From: Duganella sp. BJB480
GTDB lineage: Bacteria > Pseudomonadota > Gammaproteobacteria > Burkholderiales > Burkholderiaceae_D
DNA: 64,000 bases
Direction: 5' to 3'
Assembly (NCBI GenBank): GCA_003416985.1
Contig: QVIN01000004.1
Span: 496,001-560,000 of the forward strand
The notes under the pieces are model-generated. The model was not told the DNA's origin. It saw nothing but the letters and a program-made list of their open reading frames with translations, and did no database searches. The translations under genes and the position numbers were made by a program. Of this stretch, positions 54,070-63,511 are shown piece by piece (the stretch's first letter is position 1; the number at the start of each line of letters is the position of its first letter).

Positions 54070-54549
54070 CTATTTAATTCGCGTGAGAGTAGGCCGACCA
54101 CCCTTTTTTGGCGGGTCGCTATCGTCGTCCGGGGCGCTTGGCGCCTCGGTTTTGGCCTCTTGCGAGGGCGCTGGAACGGCTGCCAGCACCGGCGCCGGTG
54201 CGCTGGTTTCCTCGTCGGCAGGCGGCTCGGCAAAGCCCAGTTGCGGCTCGAACGCCATCCCCTGACCGTTCTCGTTGGCGTAGATCGCCATGACGTTGTT
54301 GACCGGGACGTAGATCTCCCGCGACACACCGCCAAAGCGCGCGTGGAAGCGGATGCTGTCGTTGTCCATCTTCAGGCCCGAGGTGGCGCCGAAGCTGATG
54401 TTGAGGACGATTTCGCCTTTTTTCACATATTCCATCGGCACCGTGGTCGAGGCGTCGACCTTGACGGCGAGGTAGGGCGTATAGCCGCTGTCCGTGCACC
54501 ACTCATAAATGGCGCGCAGCATGTAGGGCTTGGTTGAGATTTCAGACAT
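54070..54549 (-). CDS. sspB: ClpXP specificity-enhancing factor SspB
   Basis: 159 residues from ATG 54549. Conserved N-terminus (STKPYMLRAIYEWCTDSGYTPYLAVKVD) and IYVPVNNVMAIYANENGQGMAF of the SspB substrate-binding domain; the Ala/Pro-rich linker ends in a basic segment (KKGGRPTLTRIK), the ClpX-binding tail. It delivers ssrA-tagged proteins to ClpXP. 90 bases downstream of sspA, as usual. Confidence 0.95.
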   Translation of the reverse strand: MSEISTKPYMLRAIYEWCTDSGYTPYLAVKVDASTTVPMEYVKKGEIVLNISFGATSGLKMDNDSIRFHARFGGVSREIYVPVNNVMAIYANENGQGMAFEPQLGFAEPPADEETSAPAPVLAAVPAPSQEAKTEAPSAPDDDSDPPKKGGRPTLTRIK

Positions 54550-54639
54550 GGTCTTCCAGACTGCAGTAGAACCCGGCGCGCCGCCCGCTAAGGCAGGCAA
54601 ACGCGCCGATGGACTTCAAGTAAATCGGTCTGCGTCCGA

Positions 54640-55251
54640 TTAACGGCGCATGACCTTTTCCGACGGCGTCAGCGCTTCGATGTAGGCAGGACGCGAGAAG
54701 ATGCGCTCGGCGTACTTCATCAGCGGGGCGGCGGTTTTCGACAGTTCGATGCCGTAGTGATCCAGGCGCCACAGCAGCGGCGCGACCGCCACGTCCAGCA
54801 TCGAGAACTCATCGCCGAGCATGTACTTGTTCTTCAGGAACAGCGGCGCGAGCGTGGTCAGGCGGTCGCGGATTTCCGCGCGCGCCTTGTCGTGGCTCTT
54901 GTCGTTGCTCTTGGCGCGTTCGCTTTCCAGCACGTGCACGTGGACGAACAATTCCTTCTCGAAGTTGAACAGCATCAGGCGCGCACGGGCGCGCATCAGC
55001 GGATCGGCCGGCATCAGCTGCGGGTGCGGGAAGCGTTCGTCGATGTACTCATTGATGATGTTCGATTCGTACAGGATCAATTCACGTTCCACCAGGATGG
55101 GCACCTGACCATAGGGATTCATGGTCGAGATGTCTTCCGGCTTGTTGAACAGGTCGACATCGCGCACTTCGAAGTCCATGCCTTTTTCAAACAGGACCAG
55201 ACGGCAGCGTTGCGAAAATGGGCAGGTTGTACCCGAATAGAGAACCATCAT
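54640..55251 (-). CDS. sspA: Stringent starvation protein A
   Basis: 203 residues, glutathione-S-transferase fold. N-terminal thioredoxin-like domain starts MMVLYSGTTCPFSQRCRLVL; PYGQVPILVERELILYESNIINEYIDERFPHPQLMP is the SspA signature. It binds RNA polymerase rather than acting as a GST. Lies between petC and sspB, as in many betaproteobacteria. Confidence 0.95.
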   Translation of the reverse strand: MMVLYSGTTCPFSQRCRLVLFEKGMDFEVRDVDLFNKPEDISTMNPYGQVPILVERELILYESNIINEYIDERFPHPQLMPADPLMRARARLMLFNFEKELFVHVHVLESERAKSNDKSHDKARAEIRDRLTTLAPLFLKNKYMLGDEFSMLDVAVAPLLWRLDHYGIELSKTAAPLMKYAERIFSRPAYIEALTPSEKVMRR

Positions 55252-55365
55252 TTTTATAGTTCCTTAGAAGAACAAAGGGGGTGAAGCCGCGAACGGATCA
55301 CCCCGGATCGATCGCCCGCCAACGCGGGCATCGCAAAACAAGCGCCGGCAAGCCGGCACTCTCGA

Positions 55366-56130
55366 TTATTTAACTTCTTTCCAGAACGACGCGTTCAAGC
55401 GCCATGCCAGGAAGGCGAACGCGGCCATGAACAGCACCACCCATGCGCCCAGTTTTTTGCGGGTCTGCGCTGCAGGCTCCGCCATCCACTCCATGTAACC
55501 GACCAGGTCGGCCACCGCAGTGTCATATTCCAGCTTTTGCATTTTGCCCGGCGTGACCACTTCGAAGCCGTCAAACTGATGAATCTTCTTGCCTTCCTCG
55601 TGCGGGTCGGCCACTTCCTTGGTTTTGAGCTTCTGCACGCCCTGCAGTTCCCACAACACGTGCGGCATCGCCACGTTGTTGAGCACCAGGTTGTTCCAGC
55701 CGGTCGGGCGGGTGTCGTCCTTGTAGAAGGTGCGCAGGTAGGTGTACAGGTAGTCGCCGCCGCTGCCGGCGCCCGAGGCTTTCGCACGCGCGATCACCGA
55801 CAGGTCCGGCGGCACCACGCCGAACCATGCTTTCGCATCCTTCGGGTTCATCGTGGTGGTCATCATTTCGCCGACCTTGTCGCCGGTGAACAGCAGGTTG
55901 GCCTTGATTTGCTCTTCCGTCAGACCGAGGTCGCGCAGACGGTTGTAGCGCATCGAGGACGCATTATGACAGTTCAGGCAGTAGTTGACGAACAGTTTGG
56001 CGCCGTTTTGCAGCGCCGCCATGTTATTCGAACGGTCGGGCGCCTTGTCGAGGGCGACGCCGCCTTCGTTGGCCAGTACCAGGCCTGGCACCAGGGCCAG
56101 GATGGCGAGCAGTTTTTTAGAAAAATTCAT
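55366..56130 (-). CDS. petC: Ubiquinol-cytochrome c reductase, cytochrome c1
   Basis: 254 residues: signal peptide (LLAILALVPGLVLA), heme-binding CLNCH near residue 52-56, the sixth ligand region with Met (LLFTGDKVGEMM or later) and a C-terminal membrane anchor (AWVVLFMAAFAFLAWRLNASFWKEVK). It transfers electrons from the Rieske protein to soluble cytochrome c. Third gene of petABC. Confidence 0.97.
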   Translation of the reverse strand: MNFSKKLLAILALVPGLVLANEGGVALDKAPDRSNNMAALQNGAKLFVNYCLNCHNASSMRYNRLRDLGLTEEQIKANLLFTGDKVGEMMTTTMNPKDAKAWFGVVPPDLSVIARAKASGAGSGGDYLYTYLRTFYKDDTRPTGWNNLVLNNVAMPHVLWELQGVQKLKTKEVADPHEEGKKIHQFDGFEVVTPGKMQKLEYDTAVADLVGYMEWMAEPAAQTRKKLGAWVVLFMAAFAFLAWRLNASFWKEVK

Positions 56131-56166
56131 GTAATGTCCTTTGTGTACTTTAGCGGGAGGCGGCGA

Positions 56167-57579
56167 TCAGTGCGCGTGGAACACTACGCGGTCCGGGACC
56201 TTCTTGAACGTGCCCATGGCGCTCCACCAAGGCATGAACAGGAAGAAGCTAAAGTAAAGCAGGGTGCATACTTGCGAGAACAGCGTGCGGCCTTCGGTCG
56301 GCGGCAGGGTACCCAGGTAGCCCAGCGACAGGAAGCAGAAGAAGAACACGGCGTACACATACTTGTGCCAGCTCGGACGGTAGCGGATCGACTTGACCGG
56401 CGACTTGTCCAGCCATGGCAGGAAGGCCAGGATCACCACCGAGCCGCCGAAGAACACCACGCCCCAGAACTTGGCGTCGAGCACCTGCGGCAGCATGCCG
56501 ACGATGGCCACCAGCGCGATCGCGGCGACGGCGGTCTTCACCGCGCTCGACAGGCGCGACTTGAGCCAGATGAACACCACGTAGCCGGCCACGAAGAACA
56601 TCAACACCCACATGAAGTCGGCGGTGGTGGCGCGCAGCACCGAGTAGAACGCGGTGAAGTACCAGGTCGGCGCGATGTGCAGCGGGGTCTTGAGCGAGTC
56701 GCCCGGCAGGAAGTTGTTATATTCTAGGAAGTAGCCGCCCATTTCCGGGGCGAAGAACACCACGGTGCTGAAGATCAGCAGGAAGATCGACACGCCGAAC
56801 AGGTCGTGCACGGTGTAGTAAGGGTGCGAAGGGATGGAATCGACCGGGTGGCCGTCGGCGCCCAGGTTTTCCTTCACTTCGATGCCGTCCGGGTTGCTCG
56901 AGCCGACTTCGTGCAGCGCGATCAGGTGGGCGGCCACCAGGCCCAGCAGCACCAGCGGGATGGCGATCACGTGGAAGGCGAAGAAGCGGTTCAGGGTGGC
57001 GTCGGACACCACGTAGTCGCCGCGGATCCACAGCGACAGGTCGGGGCCGATCAGCGGGATGGCGCCGAACAGGTTGACGATCACCTGGGCGCCCCAGTAC
57101 GACATCTGGCCCCATGGCAGCAGGTAGCCGAAGAAGGCCTCGGCCATCAGGCACAGGAAGATGGCGAAACCGAACAGCCAGATCAGTTCGCGTGGCTTGC
57201 GGTACGAGCCGTACAGCAGGCCGCGCGTCATGTGCAGGTAAACGATGATGAAGAAGGCCGAGGCGCCGGTCGAGTGCATGTAGCGCACCAGCCAGCCCCA
57301 CGGTACTTCGCGCATGATGTATTCGACCGAACCGAAGGCCAGGTTGGCGTCCGGCTTGTAGTGCATGGTCAGGAAGATGCCGGTGACGATCTGCAGCACC
57401 AGCACCAGCATGGCCAGCGAGCCGAAGATGTACCAGAAGTTGAAGTTTTTCGGGGCGTAGTACTTGCCCCATTGATCGTTCCACAGCTTGGTCAGCGGGA
57501 AGCGGTCGTCGACCCAGCCCAGTGCTTTTTGTGCGGCCGGTGCATCGGCCGGGAATTTAGTCTCTTTGAAAGCCGCCAT
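56167..57579 (-). CDS. petB: Ubiquinol-cytochrome c reductase, cytochrome b
   Basis: 470 residues, full-length fused b-type with both N- and C-terminal parts: heme-ligand regions (YMHSTGASAFFIIVYLHMTRGLLYG and FFAFHVIAIPLVLLGLVAAHLIALH) and the PEWY-like/ef-loop region near APEMGGYFLEY. It contains the Qo and Qi sites of the bc1 complex. It follows petA by 3 bases. Confidence 0.97.
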   Translation of the reverse strand: MAAFKETKFPADAPAAQKALGWVDDRFPLTKLWNDQWGKYYAPKNFNFWYIFGSLAMLVLVLQIVTGIFLTMHYKPDANLAFGSVEYIMREVPWGWLVRYMHSTGASAFFIIVYLHMTRGLLYGSYRKPRELIWLFGFAIFLCLMAEAFFGYLLPWGQMSYWGAQVIVNLFGAIPLIGPDLSLWIRGDYVVSDATLNRFFAFHVIAIPLVLLGLVAAHLIALHEVGSSNPDGIEVKENLGADGHPVDSIPSHPYYTVHDLFGVSIFLLIFSTVVFFAPEMGGYFLEYNNFLPGDSLKTPLHIAPTWYFTAFYSVLRATTADFMWVLMFFVAGYVVFIWLKSRLSSAVKTAVAAIALVAIVGMLPQVLDAKFWGVVFFGGSVVILAFLPWLDKSPVKSIRYRPSWHKYVYAVFFFCFLSLGYLGTLPPTEGRTLFSQVCTLLYFSFFLFMPWWSAMGTFKKVPDRVVFHAH

Positions 57580-57582
57580 GAT

Positions 57583-58191
57583 TTACGCCTCGCCTTTCTC
57601 GTCTTTGCCAATGATCAGCTTGGTGTCGCTCAGGAACATGTGGCGCGGCACTTGCAGATTGTCCGGCGCCGGCTTGTTCTTGAACACGCGGCCGGCCATG
57701 TCGAAGGTCGAGCCGTGGCATGGGCACAGGAAGCCGCCTTCCCAGTCGTCCGGCAGCGATGGCTGCGGGCCGGGGGTGAATTTGGACGAGGGCGAGCAGC
57801 CCAGGTGGGTGCAGATGCCGACCGCGACCAGCAGCTCGGGCTTGCGCGAGCGCCATTCGTTGCGGGCGTATTCCGGCGTGAACTCGTCCGGGTTGCGCTT
57901 GGAATCGGCGTCGGCCACTTTGCCGTCGGTCTTTTTCAGCGAGGCCACCATTTCTGGGGTACGCTTGATGATCCAGACCGGCTTGCCGCGCCATTCGACG
58001 GTTTTCATTTCACCGGGATTGAGGCTGGAAATATCCACTTCCACCGGTGCGCCGGCGGCCTTGGCGCGCTCGGACGGTTGGAACGTGCTTACCAGTGCCC
58101 CGGCGGTTGCCAGGCCCACTACGCCACCCGCCGCGCCTGTTGCGACGAGCAATCCGCGTCGGCCCGAATCGACCTGCTTTTCGATACTCAT
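57583..58191 (-). CDS. petA: Ubiquinol-cytochrome c reductase, Rieske iron-sulfur subunit
   Basis: 202 residues. Twin-arginine-type signal anchor (SGRRGLLVATGAAGGVVGLATAGALV). [2Fe-2S] ligands in CTHLGC and CPCHGS near residues 130-155, with the disulfide cysteines of the Rieske fold. First gene of petABC; a TATAAT-like -10 (58288-58293 on the complement) lies about 100 bases upstream. Confidence 0.97.
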   Translation of the reverse strand: MSIEKQVDSGRRGLLVATGAAGGVVGLATAGALVSTFQPSERAKAAGAPVEVDISSLNPGEMKTVEWRGKPVWIIKRTPEMVASLKKTDGKVADADSKRNPDEFTPEYARNEWRSRKPELLVAVGICTHLGCSPSSKFTPGPQPSLPDDWEGGFLCPCHGSTFDMAGRVFKNKPAPDNLQVPRHMFLSDTKLIIGKDEKGEA

Positions 58192-58213
58192 ACAAACCCC
58201 AATCAGTCAAAGT

Positions 58214-58250
58214 GCGAACAAAATCCGAAAACCGCGAACAAAATCTGAAA
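58214..58250. repeat. Two 17-bp direct repeats upstream of petA
   Basis: GCGAACAAAATCCGAAA at 58214-58230 and GCGAACAAAATCTGAAA at 58234-58250: 16 of 17 identical, 20 bases apart. They lie in the petA leader, in a 361-base region (58192-58552) with no gene. Possibly regulatory; unexplained. Confidence 0.55.
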
Positions 58251-58476
58251 CTTGTTGAAGCACGAATATCGCTTCTAGCAACCTTAAATTATAAGGTAAG
58301 CGTGATACGAATTAAAGCAAAAACGTTGCCGTAACCCCAATTGCCGCCATTTGCGCACCGTTTTGGACTTGAATTTTGCCGGCCCATCCCCTACTGGCGG
58401 AGCGCAGGCGATAGATATTGATGCAAGACAAATTTATAGCGTAATTCGGTGTCCAACGCGCATGGCGCGAGCGAGT

Positions 58477-58505
58477 TTGGAATCCAATTGAAAAAATAGT
58501 ATGAT
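58477..58505 (+). promoter_or_regulatory. Sigma-70-type promoter of mscL
   Basis: TTGGAA (58477-58482), a 17-base spacer and TATGAT (58500-58505), 48 bases before the mscL start. Good match to the housekeeping consensus with optimal spacing. Confidence 0.75.
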
Positions 58506-58552
58506 CCAGACGCAGTTTTGTTCACAAATGACCACAGAGCGAGGATAGAAGA

Positions 58553-58987
58553 ATGGCAATGATGCAGGAATTTAAAGAATTCGCGATGAAGGGCAATGTG
58601 GTCGACCTCGCCGTTGGCGTGATCATCGGCGGCGCGTTCGGCAAGATCGTCGACTCGCTGGTGGCCGACATCATCATGCCGCCGATCGGCAAACTGTTTG
58701 GCGGGCTGGATTTCGCCAACTACTACATCGGCCTGAACGGCCAGGATCCGCACCTGAGCCTGGTCGAAGCGAAAAAGCTGGGCGCGGTGTTCGCCTACGG
58801 TAATTTCGCCACCATCCTGCTGAACTTCGTCATCCTGGCGTTCGTGATCTTCCAGATGGTGCGGTTGATGAACAAGGCGCGCACGCTCAACACCAAGGAA
58901 GTGGCGGCGGAAGCGGCCGCGGCGCCGGCGCCGACGCCGGAAGACATCGTGCTGCTGCGCGAAATCCGCGACTCTCTGAAGAAATAA
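58553..58987 (+). CDS. mscL: Large-conductance mechanosensitive channel
   Basis: 144 residues. [44 protein letters not shown] is the MscL first helix, second helix near residues 80-102 ([21 protein letters not shown]) and the C-terminal helix with [18 protein letters not shown]. The channel opens under membrane tension to release solutes during osmotic downshock. Confidence 0.97.
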   Translation: MAMMQEFKEFAMKGNVVDLAVGVIIGGAFGKIVDSLVADIIMPPIGKLFGGLDFANYYIGLNGQDPHLSLVEAKKLGAVFAYGNFATILLNFVILAFVIFQMVRLMNKARTLNTKEVAAEAAAAPAPTPEDIVLLREIRDSLKK

Positions 58988-59024
58988 CAAGGAACGCCGT
59001 CCACCGGGCGGCAGGCTGAACGCT

Positions 59025-60194
59025 ATGCGACGACTCTGGTTATTGTTTGCGCAAACGGTGACCGTCGTACTGGCACTGTATTTCGTCTACACGGCGGTGG
59101 GGCCGGAGCGGCTCGCGCCGGTGCGTTCCCAGCAGATCGGCAGCGCCGACCATCCGGCCGTGACGCTGGAGGCGGCGCCGGGCAAGGCGCCCGGCGTGGC
59201 GGTTGGTTCCTACCGGGCGGCGGCGGGGCGGGCCATGCCGGCCGTGGTCAACATCATCACCAGCAAGAAACCCAGGCGCGGCAAGCATCCGCTGCTGCGC
59301 GACCCCTTCTTCAAGAAATTCTTCGGCGACCGCGACCACGACGGCGAGAACGACGACGACGAGTCCAGCCTGGGCTCGGGCGTGATCGTGTCCGGCGAAG
59401 GCTACATCCTGACCAACAACCACGTGGTCGAGGCGGCCGACGAGATCGAGGTGATCCTGGCCGACGGCCGCAAGGCCGCCGCCAAGGTGGTCGGCACCGA
59501 TCCCGAGACCGACCTGGCCGTCATCAAGATCGCGCTCGACAAGCTGCCGGTGATCGTGCTGGGCCAGGCCGAGCAGGCGCGGGTGGGCGACGTGGTGCTG
59601 GCCATCGGCAATCCGTTCGGCGTCGGCCAGACCGTGACGATGGGGATTATCTCCGCGCTGGGGCGCAACAACCTGCACATCAACCACTTCGAGAACTTCA
59701 TCCAGACCGACGCCGCGATCAACTTCGGCAATTCCGGCGGCGCGCTGGTGGACGCCAACGGCAACCTGCTGGGGATCAACTCGGCGATCTATTCGCAGTC
59801 GGGCGGTTCGGTGGGCATCGGCTTCGCCATTCCGGTGTCGACCGCCAAGTCGGTGATGGAGGCCATCATCAAGTCCGGCCACGTGGTGCGCGGCTGGATC
59901 GGCGTGGAGACGCAGGAGATCACGCCCGAGCTGGCGTCGAGCTTCGGGCTGACGCGCCAGAGCGGCGCCATCATCGCCGGCGTGGTGCGCAACGGCCCGG
60001 CCGACAAGGGCGGCATGAAGCCGGGCGACATCCTGCTGTCGGTGGACGACAAGCCGGTGGCCGACACCAACGACATGCTGAATCTGATCGCCCAACTCGT
60101 TCCCGGCGGAAGCGCTAAAATGCGGATCTTGCGCAAGAGCCGCGAGACCACGCTCGACATCACGGTCGGCAAGCGGCCGGCTGGCGCCAAATAA
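59025..60194 (+). CDS. S1C-family serine protease, DegS/DegP-like with one PDZ domain
   Basis: 389 residues: an N-terminal membrane anchor, protease domain with catalytic His (ILTNNHVVEAADEI), Asp (TDLAVIKI) and Ser (NFGNSGGALVDANGN), and a single C-terminal PDZ domain (GWIGVETQEI...GGMKPGDILLSVDD). One PDZ and an N-terminal anchor make it DegS-like in layout. The linker has a run of Asp/Glu (DRDHDGENDDDE). Periplasmic quality control or stress signalling is expected; the exact paralogue is uncertain. Confidence 0.93.
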   Translation: MRRLWLLFAQTVTVVLALYFVYTAVGPERLAPVRSQQIGSADHPAVTLEAAPGKAPGVAVGSYRAAAGRAMPAVVNIITSKKPRRGKHPLLRDPFFKKFFGDRDHDGENDDDESSLGSGVIVSGEGYILTNNHVVEAADEIEVILADGRKAAAKVVGTDPETDLAVIKIALDKLPVIVLGQAEQARVGDVVLAIGNPFGVGQTVTMGIISALGRNNLHINHFENFIQTDAAINFGNSGGALVDANGNLLGINSAIYSQSGGSVGIGFAIPVSTAKSVMEAIIKSGHVVRGWIGVETQEITPELASSFGLTRQSGAIIAGVVRNGPADKGGMKPGDILLSVDDKPVADTNDMLNLIAQLVPGGSAKMRILRKSRETTLDITVGKRPAGAK

Positions 60195-60203
60195 GGAACC
60201 TGA

Positions 60204-60881
60204 ATGCACCTGCGCGACCTGACACAATTTCTCAAGGAACTGGCGGACAACAACAACCGTCCCTGGTTCATCATGAACAAACCGCGCTACGACATCCTGC
60301 GCGAAGAATTCCTGCAGGTGGTGACGGAGATGATCGCCGAGCTGGGCAAGTTCGACGCCGCCGTCAAGTTCTGCAATCCGAAGAAGGCGATGTTTCGCAT
60401 CAACCGCGACGTGCGCTTCGCGCATGACAAGAGCCCGTACAAGACGCGCTTCTCGGCCGCGGTGGCGCCGAACGACCTGCGCCGTCCGAGCAAGGCCGGC
60501 GGGCCGACCTACTACATGCAGATCGACGGCAGCGGCAAGCTGTTGTTCGGCGCGGGCGAATACATGCCGCCGCCGGCGCGGCTGAAGGCGCTGCGCCAGC
60601 ACATGGTCGAGGACGCGGCCGGCTTCAGCAAGGTGCTAAAGAACAAGAAATTGAAAGCCACCTTCGGCGACATCCAGAACGAAGGCAAGCTGATGCGCCC
60701 ACCCAAGGGTTACGACCCCGAGCACGAGCACATCGAATACATCAAGCTGAAGAGTTTCTTTGTCTGGACCGAGATCGACCTGCCGCTGAACCAGCCGGAG
60801 CTGCTGGTGCCGATGATCGCCGGCGGCCTGAAGGACGCCTACCCGCTGGTCGAATGGATGCGCGCCGCCAAGGAAGAATAA
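60204..60881 (+). CDS. DUF2461-family protein
   Basis: 225 residues, matching DUF2461: LTQFLKELADNNNRPWFIMNKPRYDILREEF, FRINRDVRFAHDKSPYKTRFSAAV, YYMQIDGSGKLLFGAGEYMPPPARLKALR. Function unknown, widespread in bacteria. It follows the protease gene by 9 bases and may be cotranscribed. Confidence 0.92.
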   Translation: MHLRDLTQFLKELADNNNRPWFIMNKPRYDILREEFLQVVTEMIAELGKFDAAVKFCNPKKAMFRINRDVRFAHDKSPYKTRFSAAVAPNDLRRPSKAGGPTYYMQIDGSGKLLFGAGEYMPPPARLKALRQHMVEDAAGFSKVLKNKKLKATFGDIQNEGKLMRPPKGYDPEHEHIEYIKLKSFFVWTEIDLPLNQPELLVPMIAGGLKDAYPLVEWMRAAKEE

Positions 60882-60900
60882 AAAAATTTGCGTTAAAAAA

Positions 60901-60990
60901 TTGGGGTCAAGTCTGACATTCGGACAAGAGCTCTGCCGTAGCGCGCGCACTACGGCAGAGCTCGTGTCCGAATGTCAGACTTGACCCCAA
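60901..60990. repeat. 90-bp REPIN-like palindrome
   Basis: 41-base arms (60901-60941 and 60950-60990) with a single mismatch around an 8-base loop. The arms start TTGGGGTCAAGTCTGACATT; this GGGGTC..GTCTGAC type of sequence is known as the REP element family mobilised by REP-associated tyrosine transposases. It lies between the convergent DUF2461 and gpsA genes and may also act as their terminator. Confidence 0.8.
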
Positions 60991-60992
60991 TA

Positions 60993-62021
60993 TTATTCGT
61001 CGCGGGGATCGCGGGCCAGCAGGCGCGAGACCATCGCTTGCGGCTGGTCGCCGTCGAACAGGACGCCGGCCACCGCGTTGGTGATCGGCATGTCGACGCC
61101 CATCCGCGCCGCCAGTTCGCGCACGGCCTTGGAGCACGGCACGCCTTCGGCCACGTGGCCCAGCTCGTGCACAATGGCGTCCAGCGGCTTGCCCTGCGCT
61201 AGCCCGAGGCCGACCCGGCGGTTGCGCGACAGGTCGCCGGTGCAGGTCAAAATCAAATCGCCCATGCCGGTCAGGCCCATGAAGGTCTCGGTTTGCCCGC
61301 CCAGCGCGGTGCCGAGGCGGGTGATTTCCGCCAGCCCGCGCGTGATCAGTGCGGCGCGCGCATTCAGGCCCAGCCCCAGGCCGTCGGCCACGCCGGTGGC
61401 GATGGCCAGCACGTTCTTCACCGCGCCGCCCACTTCCACGCCGACCAGGTCTTCGCTGGAGTACACGCGGATGTTGCCGCCGTGGACGGCCGCCACCACG
61501 CAGTCGCGCAGAGCGGCCGAGTCGGAGGCGATGGTCAGCGCGCACGGCAGGCCCCTGGCCACTTCCTGCGCGAACGACGGGCCGGACAAGGCGCCGCCGG
61601 CCACGCCGGCGCCCAGCACCTGCCGCACGATCTGGTGCGGCAGCAGGCCGGTGCCGTATTCGAAGCCCTTGCACAGCCACACCACGTTCGGGATCGCACG
61701 CGTTTTCAACTGCTCCAGCAGCGGACGCAGGCCGGCCACCGGGCAGGCGGCGATCAGCAGGCTGTCCGGGCCGGAAACATGGGCCAGCGCGGCGTCGAAA
61801 TCGTCGGTGACCTGGAGGCCGGCGGGGAAGGGATGGCCGGGCAGGTAGCCGGTGTTCTCGCGCGTGCGCGCCATGTCCTGCATGGCGTCGCGGTTGCGGC
61901 CCCACAGCATGACGTCATGGCGCTGGGCCAGCGCCATGGCCACGGCGGTGCCCCAGGCGCCCGAGCCGAGCACGGCCACCTTGCGGACGGTGCCCGCGGC
62001 TTTGTTTGGATTATCTTGCAT
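60993..62021 (-). CDS. gpsA: Glycerol-3-phosphate dehydrogenase [NAD(P)+]
   Basis: 342 residues. N-terminal nucleotide-binding motif [19 protein letters not shown], catalytic region with [27 protein letters not shown] (Lys ligand), [13 protein letters not shown] and the C-terminal helix. Makes sn-glycerol 3-phosphate for phospholipid synthesis. Its neighbours SH3 protein, secB and grxC follow the usual order. Confidence 0.97.
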   Translation of the reverse strand: MQDNPNKAAGTVRKVAVLGSGAWGTAVAMALAQRHDVMLWGRNRDAMQDMARTRENTGYLPGHPFPAGLQVTDDFDAALAHVSGPDSLLIAACPVAGLRPLLEQLKTRAIPNVVWLCKGFEYGTGLLPHQIVRQVLGAGVAGGALSGPSFAQEVARGLPCALTIASDSAALRDCVVAAVHGGNIRVYSSEDLVGVEVGGAVKNVLAIATGVADGLGLGLNARAALITRGLAEITRLGTALGGQTETFMGLTGMGDLILTCTGDLSRNRRVGLGLAQGKPLDAIVHELGHVAEGVPCSKAVRELAARMGVDMPITNAVAGVLFDGDQPQAMVSRLLARDPRDE

Positions 62022-62059
62022 GGGACCTCATTCGACGCCGGATGGCGCCGCTACGGCAA

Positions 62060-62503
62060 TTATATGCCCCAGACTTCGGAATTCTTGACGTAACCGACCA
62101 GGCCGTCGCGGTGACGCACCTTGAGCCAGCCGCCGGCGGCCGATTCGGTCACTTCCAGCAGCACGCCCTTGTCGGCGACGAACACCGGCGCGGCGCTGTC
62201 GTCCGGCGTGGCGCGGATCTTCAGGTTGGGCGTGCGGATGATGACGTTGCGCTTGGCGGTCAGGCCCTTGGCCTCGGTCCAGGCCAGCTCGCCGTTGACG
62301 TCGCGCACCTTGAGCCATTCGCCGTAGGCCAGCACCACTTCCAGCGGCGCGCCGCGCGGCACCACGAACAGCTTGCCGCCCTTGGTCGATGGCGCGTCGT
62401 ACAGGATCACGGGCGCGGCGCCCACCGTTTTGAAGTCGAACGCGTGGCTGGCACTCATGGCCAACAACATGGTCAGACTGGCGATCAAACGGGGAAATGT
62501 CAT
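62060..62503 (-). CDS. Exported SH3-domain protein
   Basis: 147 residues with a signal peptide (IASLTMLLAMSASHA). Two bacterial SH3 repeats: VILYDAPSTKGGKLFVVPRGAPLEVVLAYGEWLKVRDVNGELAWTEAK and LKIRATPDDSAAPVFVADKGVLLEVTESAAGGWLKVRHRDGLVGYVK. Probably binds the cell wall in the periplasm. Confidence 0.9.
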   Translation of the reverse strand: MTFPRLIASLTMLLAMSASHAFDFKTVGAAPVILYDAPSTKGGKLFVVPRGAPLEVVLAYGEWLKVRDVNGELAWTEAKGLTAKRNVIIRTPNLKIRATPDDSAAPVFVADKGVLLEVTESAAGGWLKVRHRDGLVGYVKNSEVWGI

Positions 62504-62556
62504 GGCTTACCTTGCAGAGGGACAGCGCGCGAAGGCGCGGCGTGTCGGGATGATAC

Positions 62557-62583
62557 CGCTGCCGGACGTGGCGCCCGGCAGCG
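62557..62583. terminator. GC-rich hairpin between secB and the SH3 gene
   Basis: Nine-base stem CGCTGCCGG/CCGGCAGCG with a 9-base loop, just after the secB stop (62602). No T tract on either strand, so it is a poor intrinsic terminator; it may stabilise the mRNA end. Confidence 0.35.
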
Positions 62584-62601
62584 TAATACTTCAGAAACGG
62601 C

Positions 62602-63087
62602 TTAGTGCGTGGTCGCGGCGCCGTCGGTTGCTGCCGGTGCTGCGGCGGCCGCGTCGGCGATCGCTTGCATGCGCTGCTGGTAGAACACTTCGAAGTTGAT
62701 CTCGGCCAGGTGCACTGGCGGGAAGCCGGCACGGGTGATCACGTCGGCGATGTTGGCGCGCAGGTAAGGGTAGACGATGTTCGGGCAACCGATGCCCAGC
62801 AGCGGATCGAGCTGCTCGGCTGGGATGTTGCGCGCTTCGAAGATACCGGCTTGCTTGCCTTCAACCAGGAAGGCGACCTTGTCTTTGACTTTGGCGGTCA
62901 CGGTGATGGTGACGGTCGATTCGAACACGCCATCGGCCAGCGGCTCGGCGCCGACGTCCAGGGCCACTTCGATCGATGGCGCTTCCTGTTCCAGGAAGAT
63001 AGCTGGGGAATTCGGTTGTTCCAGCGACATGTCTTTCAGGTAGACGCGTTGGATTTGGAATACTGGTTGCAGGTTTTCGTCAGACAT
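62602..63087 (-). CDS. secB: Protein-export chaperone SecB
   Basis: 161 residues with [19 protein letters not shown] at the start and [33 protein letters not shown] typical of SecB. It keeps preproteins unfolded and delivers them to SecA. The Ala-rich C-terminus is variable. Confidence 0.97.
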   Translation of the reverse strand: MSDENLQPVFQIQRVYLKDMSLEQPNSPAIFLEQEAPSIEVALDVGAEPLADGVFESTVTITVTAKVKDKVAFLVEGKQAGIFEARNIPAEQLDPLLGIGCPNIVYPYLRANIADVITRAGFPPVHLAEINFEVFYQQRMQAIADAAAAAPAATDGAATTH

Positions 63088-63240
63088 GGAACGCTTTCGT
63101 TATAGTGAAAACGAGCGGCACGCGCCGCTCGGAATATGTTGGCTTGGTATGGAGCTCAAATCAAACGCGAGGGCAATTGTATCAAAACCATTAAGATTTC
63201 AAACTATTTCTGCGGCCCTCTCGTTGTTATTTTGGGGCGC

Positions 63241-63501
63241 TTAGCCGTTTAACAAGGGGGTCAGGCCGCCCGCTTGCTCCAGCGCATACAAATCGTCGAA
63301 GCCGCCGACGTGGGTCTCGCCGATATAAATCTGCGGCACGGTGCGGCGACCGGTCTTTTCCATCATCAGCATGCGCTGTTCCGGGTCGAGGTCGACGCGG
63401 ATCTTTTCCAGCGTGGTCACGCCCTTGGCTTCCAGCAGGCGCTCGGCGCGCACGCAGTAGGGACACACGGCGGTGGTGTACATGATTACACGGGCTGTCA
63501 T
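63241..63501 (-). CDS. grxC: Glutaredoxin 3
   Basis: 86 residues from ATG 63501 (GGAGGTCGAG just before). Active site CPYC at residues 13-16, TVPQIYIGETHVGGFDDL glutathione-binding segment. Reduces disulfides using glutathione. 10 bases after the rhodanese gene, so probably one operon. Confidence 0.96.
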   Translation of the reverse strand: MTARVIMYTTAVCPYCVRAERLLEAKGVTTLEKIRVDLDPEQRMLMMEKTGRRTVPQIYIGETHVGGFDDLYALEQAGGLTPLLNG

Positions 63502-63511
63502 CTCGACCTCC

